The notes below the pieces were generated by a model. That model was given only the letters and a program-made list of their open reading frames with translations, ran no database searches and was not told where the DNA came from. A stretch of DNA of 47,695 bases, from contig CALBLK010000040.1 of assembly GCA_937895845.1 (NCBI GenBank), positions 1 to 47,695 on the forward strand, written 5' to 3'. The stretch's first letter is position 1; each line of letters opens with the position of its first letter. The position numbers were made by a program, and so were the translations under genes. Shown here one piece after another: positions 46,410 to 47,695 of the stretch. This DNA comes from an uncultured Prevotella sp. (GTDB lineage: Bacteria > Bacteroidota > Bacteroidia > Bacteroidales > Bacteroidaceae).

Positions 46410-46820
46410 CGCCTGCCTAAAACGCAGGGGGGGGTATCCCAAACCGCCCAAAAGCGACAAAATGTAAGTACCCCAAAGTGTTTTCCCCGTATTTTCGGAC
46501 ACCCACGGGGGCAAAAAGCGACAAAATGTATAATTTCGAGGGTACGGCAGGCGGCGAAAGGCGGCAAATCAAGGCCGCAGGGGCGAAAAAGGTCAGCACA
46601 CTGGAAGAGTTAGGCCGGTAGAGGGGTGCAAAATGAGGGCAAAAAGGGGCAATTTCGCAGCGCAATTTGTACACAGCAAGTCTGCCCCCCGTGAAAAATT
46701 TGACCACTTCCGAAAATTATTTGCACACCGCCGCGAAATTTCGCGACACCAAATGTTGCCGCGCATGTCCCTTCCTGCCCAAGAAGAAAACCGCAGAAGT
46801 GGCCCTATTTCGCACGCGAA

Positions 46821-46854
46821 AGCCCCTCAAGGTATCGGAGTACCTAAAGGGGCT
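46821..46854. other. Two-part perfect inverted repeat
   Basis: AGCCCCT/AGGGGCT (outer) and GGTA/TACC (inner) pair around a TCGGAG loop with CAA/TAA bulges between them. It could be an origin hairpin or a terminator without T tract. Confidence 0.55.
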
Positions 46855-46945
46855 ATAAGGCTGCAAAACAAGGGTTTAAATACGAGAAAACGAGACTTGG
46901 CGCGTGAGGGGTTAAACGCTTTCGGACAAAAGCGCGGCCCTTTCG

Positions 46946-47006
46946 CCTTATTTCGCCTTATTGCCTTATTTCGCCTTTCACCTTATTTCGCCCTTTTGCC
47001 TTATTT
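46946..47006 (+). repeat. Five CCTTATT iteron-like repeats
   Basis: CCTTATT occurs at 46946, 46956, 46964, 46981 and 46999, mostly as TTCGCCTTATTTCG. Such a cluster may bind an initiator or regulator. Confidence 0.55.
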
Positions 47007-47063
47007 CATCTCTTTATCGCTCACTCAATCAAACAAACGTCTGTCTTGCGGTTATATAAGAGA

Positions 47064-47107
47064 GAAAGGGCGCAACCTATAAGAGTTGTGCCTTTCCTTT
47101 CTTTTTT
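47064..47107 (+). terminator. Hairpin terminator
   Basis: GAAAGGGCGCAAC (47064-47076) pairs with GTTGTGCCTTTC (47085-47096; one bulge, one G-U) and is followed by a T-rich tract. It separates the gap from the leftward small-gene operon ending at 47119. Confidence 0.65.
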
Positions 47108-47118
47108 CTCCTTGTGGC

Positions 47119-47280
47119 TTAACCTACTATAAATGACGCTATTAGATTGCCATTTCGGTTATAAATGTTAGTTTGATTCTTTGTTTCTTCCATTCGCGTG
47201 GCCGCTATGCAATTGATATAGAATATGTTAGCCGCGTCCTTGCGTTGCTGTGCTGTGCACTTAAATATCTTCGTTTTCAT
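47119..47280 (-). CDS. Small hypothetical protein, 53 aa, last gene of leftward operon
   Basis: ATG at 47280 codes MKTKIFKCTAQQRKDAANIF and ends TAA at 47119, just before the terminator. It begins within the last codons of the upstream gene. The product is basic with two Cys. No family is recognised. Confidence 0.5.
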   Translation of the reverse strand: MKTKIFKCTAQQRKDAANIFYINCIAATRMEETKNQTNIYNRNGNLIASFIVG

Positions 47281-47493
47281 CGTCTAAATCATTATATATC
47301 ATGTCGTTAATGGTTTCATCGAACCATAGTAAGTCATTAATTTCCCCTTCTGTCGCCTGCCCGTTTGTCACCTCTTCGATATACTTCCAAACTTTTCCGC
47401 AACTCCGAAGTAAATAGCATCGTCTTTCCTCGCCTTGCCGCCTTGCCAAGCGTCAAAATCTTCAAGCGCGGTAATTTCTGTAATTATATTCAT
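47261..47493 (-). pseudogene. Frameshifted small gene of a Bacteroidales family
   Basis: Frame A starts at 47493 (MNIITEITALEDFDAWQGGK) and stops at 47368. A second frame, one base back, holds EEVTNGQATEGEINDLLWFD and ends at 47261. Together they match a small family known from Bacteroidales, which has 'ELxDFxAWSG' near the start and 'NDLLWF' near the end in one frame. A -1 shift near the GGAAAAG run at about 47402-47408 would join them. It may be a mutation, a sequencing error or programmed slippage. Confidence 0.5.
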
Positions 47494-47511
47494 ATATTAA
47501 TGTCTTGAAAT

Positions 47512-47695
47512 TTAACCGATTACATATATTTTCCCTCTCCGGCTATTGGCTATATATTCCAAGCCGCAAATTTCGTACACGGGGAGATAATTTGCGCCCT
47601 GGTCAGCTGACACCCTTACATTCGCATAGTCGTACAAGTCTTTTTGAACCTTATTGCTGCGACGTTTCAGGAGCGAAATTTGACGCTCTGTAATT
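47512..47695 (-). CDS. C-terminal part of the junction gene, variant with internal deletion
   Basis: Read leftward from 47695 the frame repeats the N-terminal region of the gene at 1-314 (ITERQISLLKRRSNKVQKDL), then jumps from ADQGA directly to NYL, losing 52 codons, and goes on to the true C-terminus (YEICGLEYIANSRRGKIYVI) and TAA at 47512. Confidence 0.6.
   Translation of the reverse strand, partial: ITERQISLLKRRSNKVQKDLYDYANVRVSADQGANYLPVYEICGLEYIANSRRGKIYVIG
47591..47695. repeat. Terminal direct repeat, copy of bases 166-270
   Basis: The last 105 bases equal 166-270 except one base (47640 C versus T at 219). The bases before it (47582-47590) match 1-9 except the first. Thus the right end matches the left end with 156 bases missing between two TTTGCGC heptamers (10-16 and 166-172). 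Confidence 0.85.

Larger units (their letters stand above)
46322..47060. other. Gene-free, repeat-rich region; candidate origin or regulatory region
   Basis: No frame here looks coding. It holds three 25-bp tandem units (46335-46409), two copies of a CAAAA-GCGACAAAATGTA repeat (46449-46466 and 46512-46530), a two-part hairpin (46821-46854) and five CCTTATT copies (46946-47006). Direct repeats plus hairpin between convergent transcription units fit an origin or packaging site. Confidence 0.5.

Noticed and set aside
45911..46707. Open frames of 218 and 96 codons on the minus strand
   Set aside because: They overlap the methyltransferase gene or the repeat-rich gap and code proline-, arginine- and cysteine-rich strings without domain features.

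Overview
The window looks like an essentially complete genome of a tailed double-stranded DNA phage, about 47.6 kb, infecting a member of the Bacteroidota (probably Bacteroidales). The host call rests on promoters of the Bacteroides form (TTTG, about 19-20 bases, TAnnTTTG), start codons in AT-rich context with little Shine-Dalgarno sequence, and many small gene families that I know from Bacteroides phages. The two ends overlap: 105 bases at the right edge repeat bases 166-270 with one mismatch, and one gene runs across the junction. The map is therefore circular or terminally redundant. A 1067-residue tape measure protein and no visible contractile sheath point to a long-tailed siphovirus.

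Layout. About 47.1 kb round to 1.0 kb is a leftward operon of six very small genes. 1.2-2.6 kb is a short rightward unit with an array of GTGAATTTTTAG motifs and GC-rich hairpins. 2.7-12.07 kb is the leftward early/replication block: winged-helix initiator, DnaB helicase carrying an intein, ThyX-like protein, DUF1064 nuclease, HNH nuclease, MazG-like hydrolase, primase-type zinc finger, SSB-like protein and a DnaA domain IV-like protein. An XRE-type regulator (12.34 kb) is transcribed divergently from this block. It is followed by a PD-(D/E)XK nuclease and a Gp3-like protein. 14.8-35.6 kb is the leftward late block, read from right to left: structural gene, portal, scaffold, major capsid, neck, tail tube, tape measure and tail proteins, a diversity-generating retroelement (DGR) acting on the tip protein, then M15 endolysin, a small holin candidate and a DUF6808 protein.

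35.7-37.6 kb is a rightward unit whose main product fuses an N-terminal DNA-binding-like region to a degenerate RNase HI domain, with candidate small RNAs on both sides. 37.6-39.8 kb holds the leftward terminase genes. 39.9-46.3 kb is a rightward accessory operon of about fifteen small genes ending in a Dam-type methyltransferase. Near its start lies a 0.7-kb gene-free region rich in hairpins, with four tRNA-like acceptor plus T-arm structures that do not form canonical tRNAs. 46.3-47.1 kb is a repeat-rich gap and a candidate origin or regulatory region.

The strongest points are: (1) a DGR with TR and VR of 111 bases differing at 10 positions, 9 of them at template adenines; (2) a class 3 (Trp-Cys-Thr) intein in the Walker A loop of DnaB; (3) the structured tRNA-like RNA region at 40.15-40.85 kb, which I cannot match to a known class and which is the best candidate for something undescribed; (4) the HTH/RNase HI fusion that has lost the first catalytic aspartate. 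I see no integrase, transposase or partition gene, so the lifestyle is uncertain despite the repressor-like gene.
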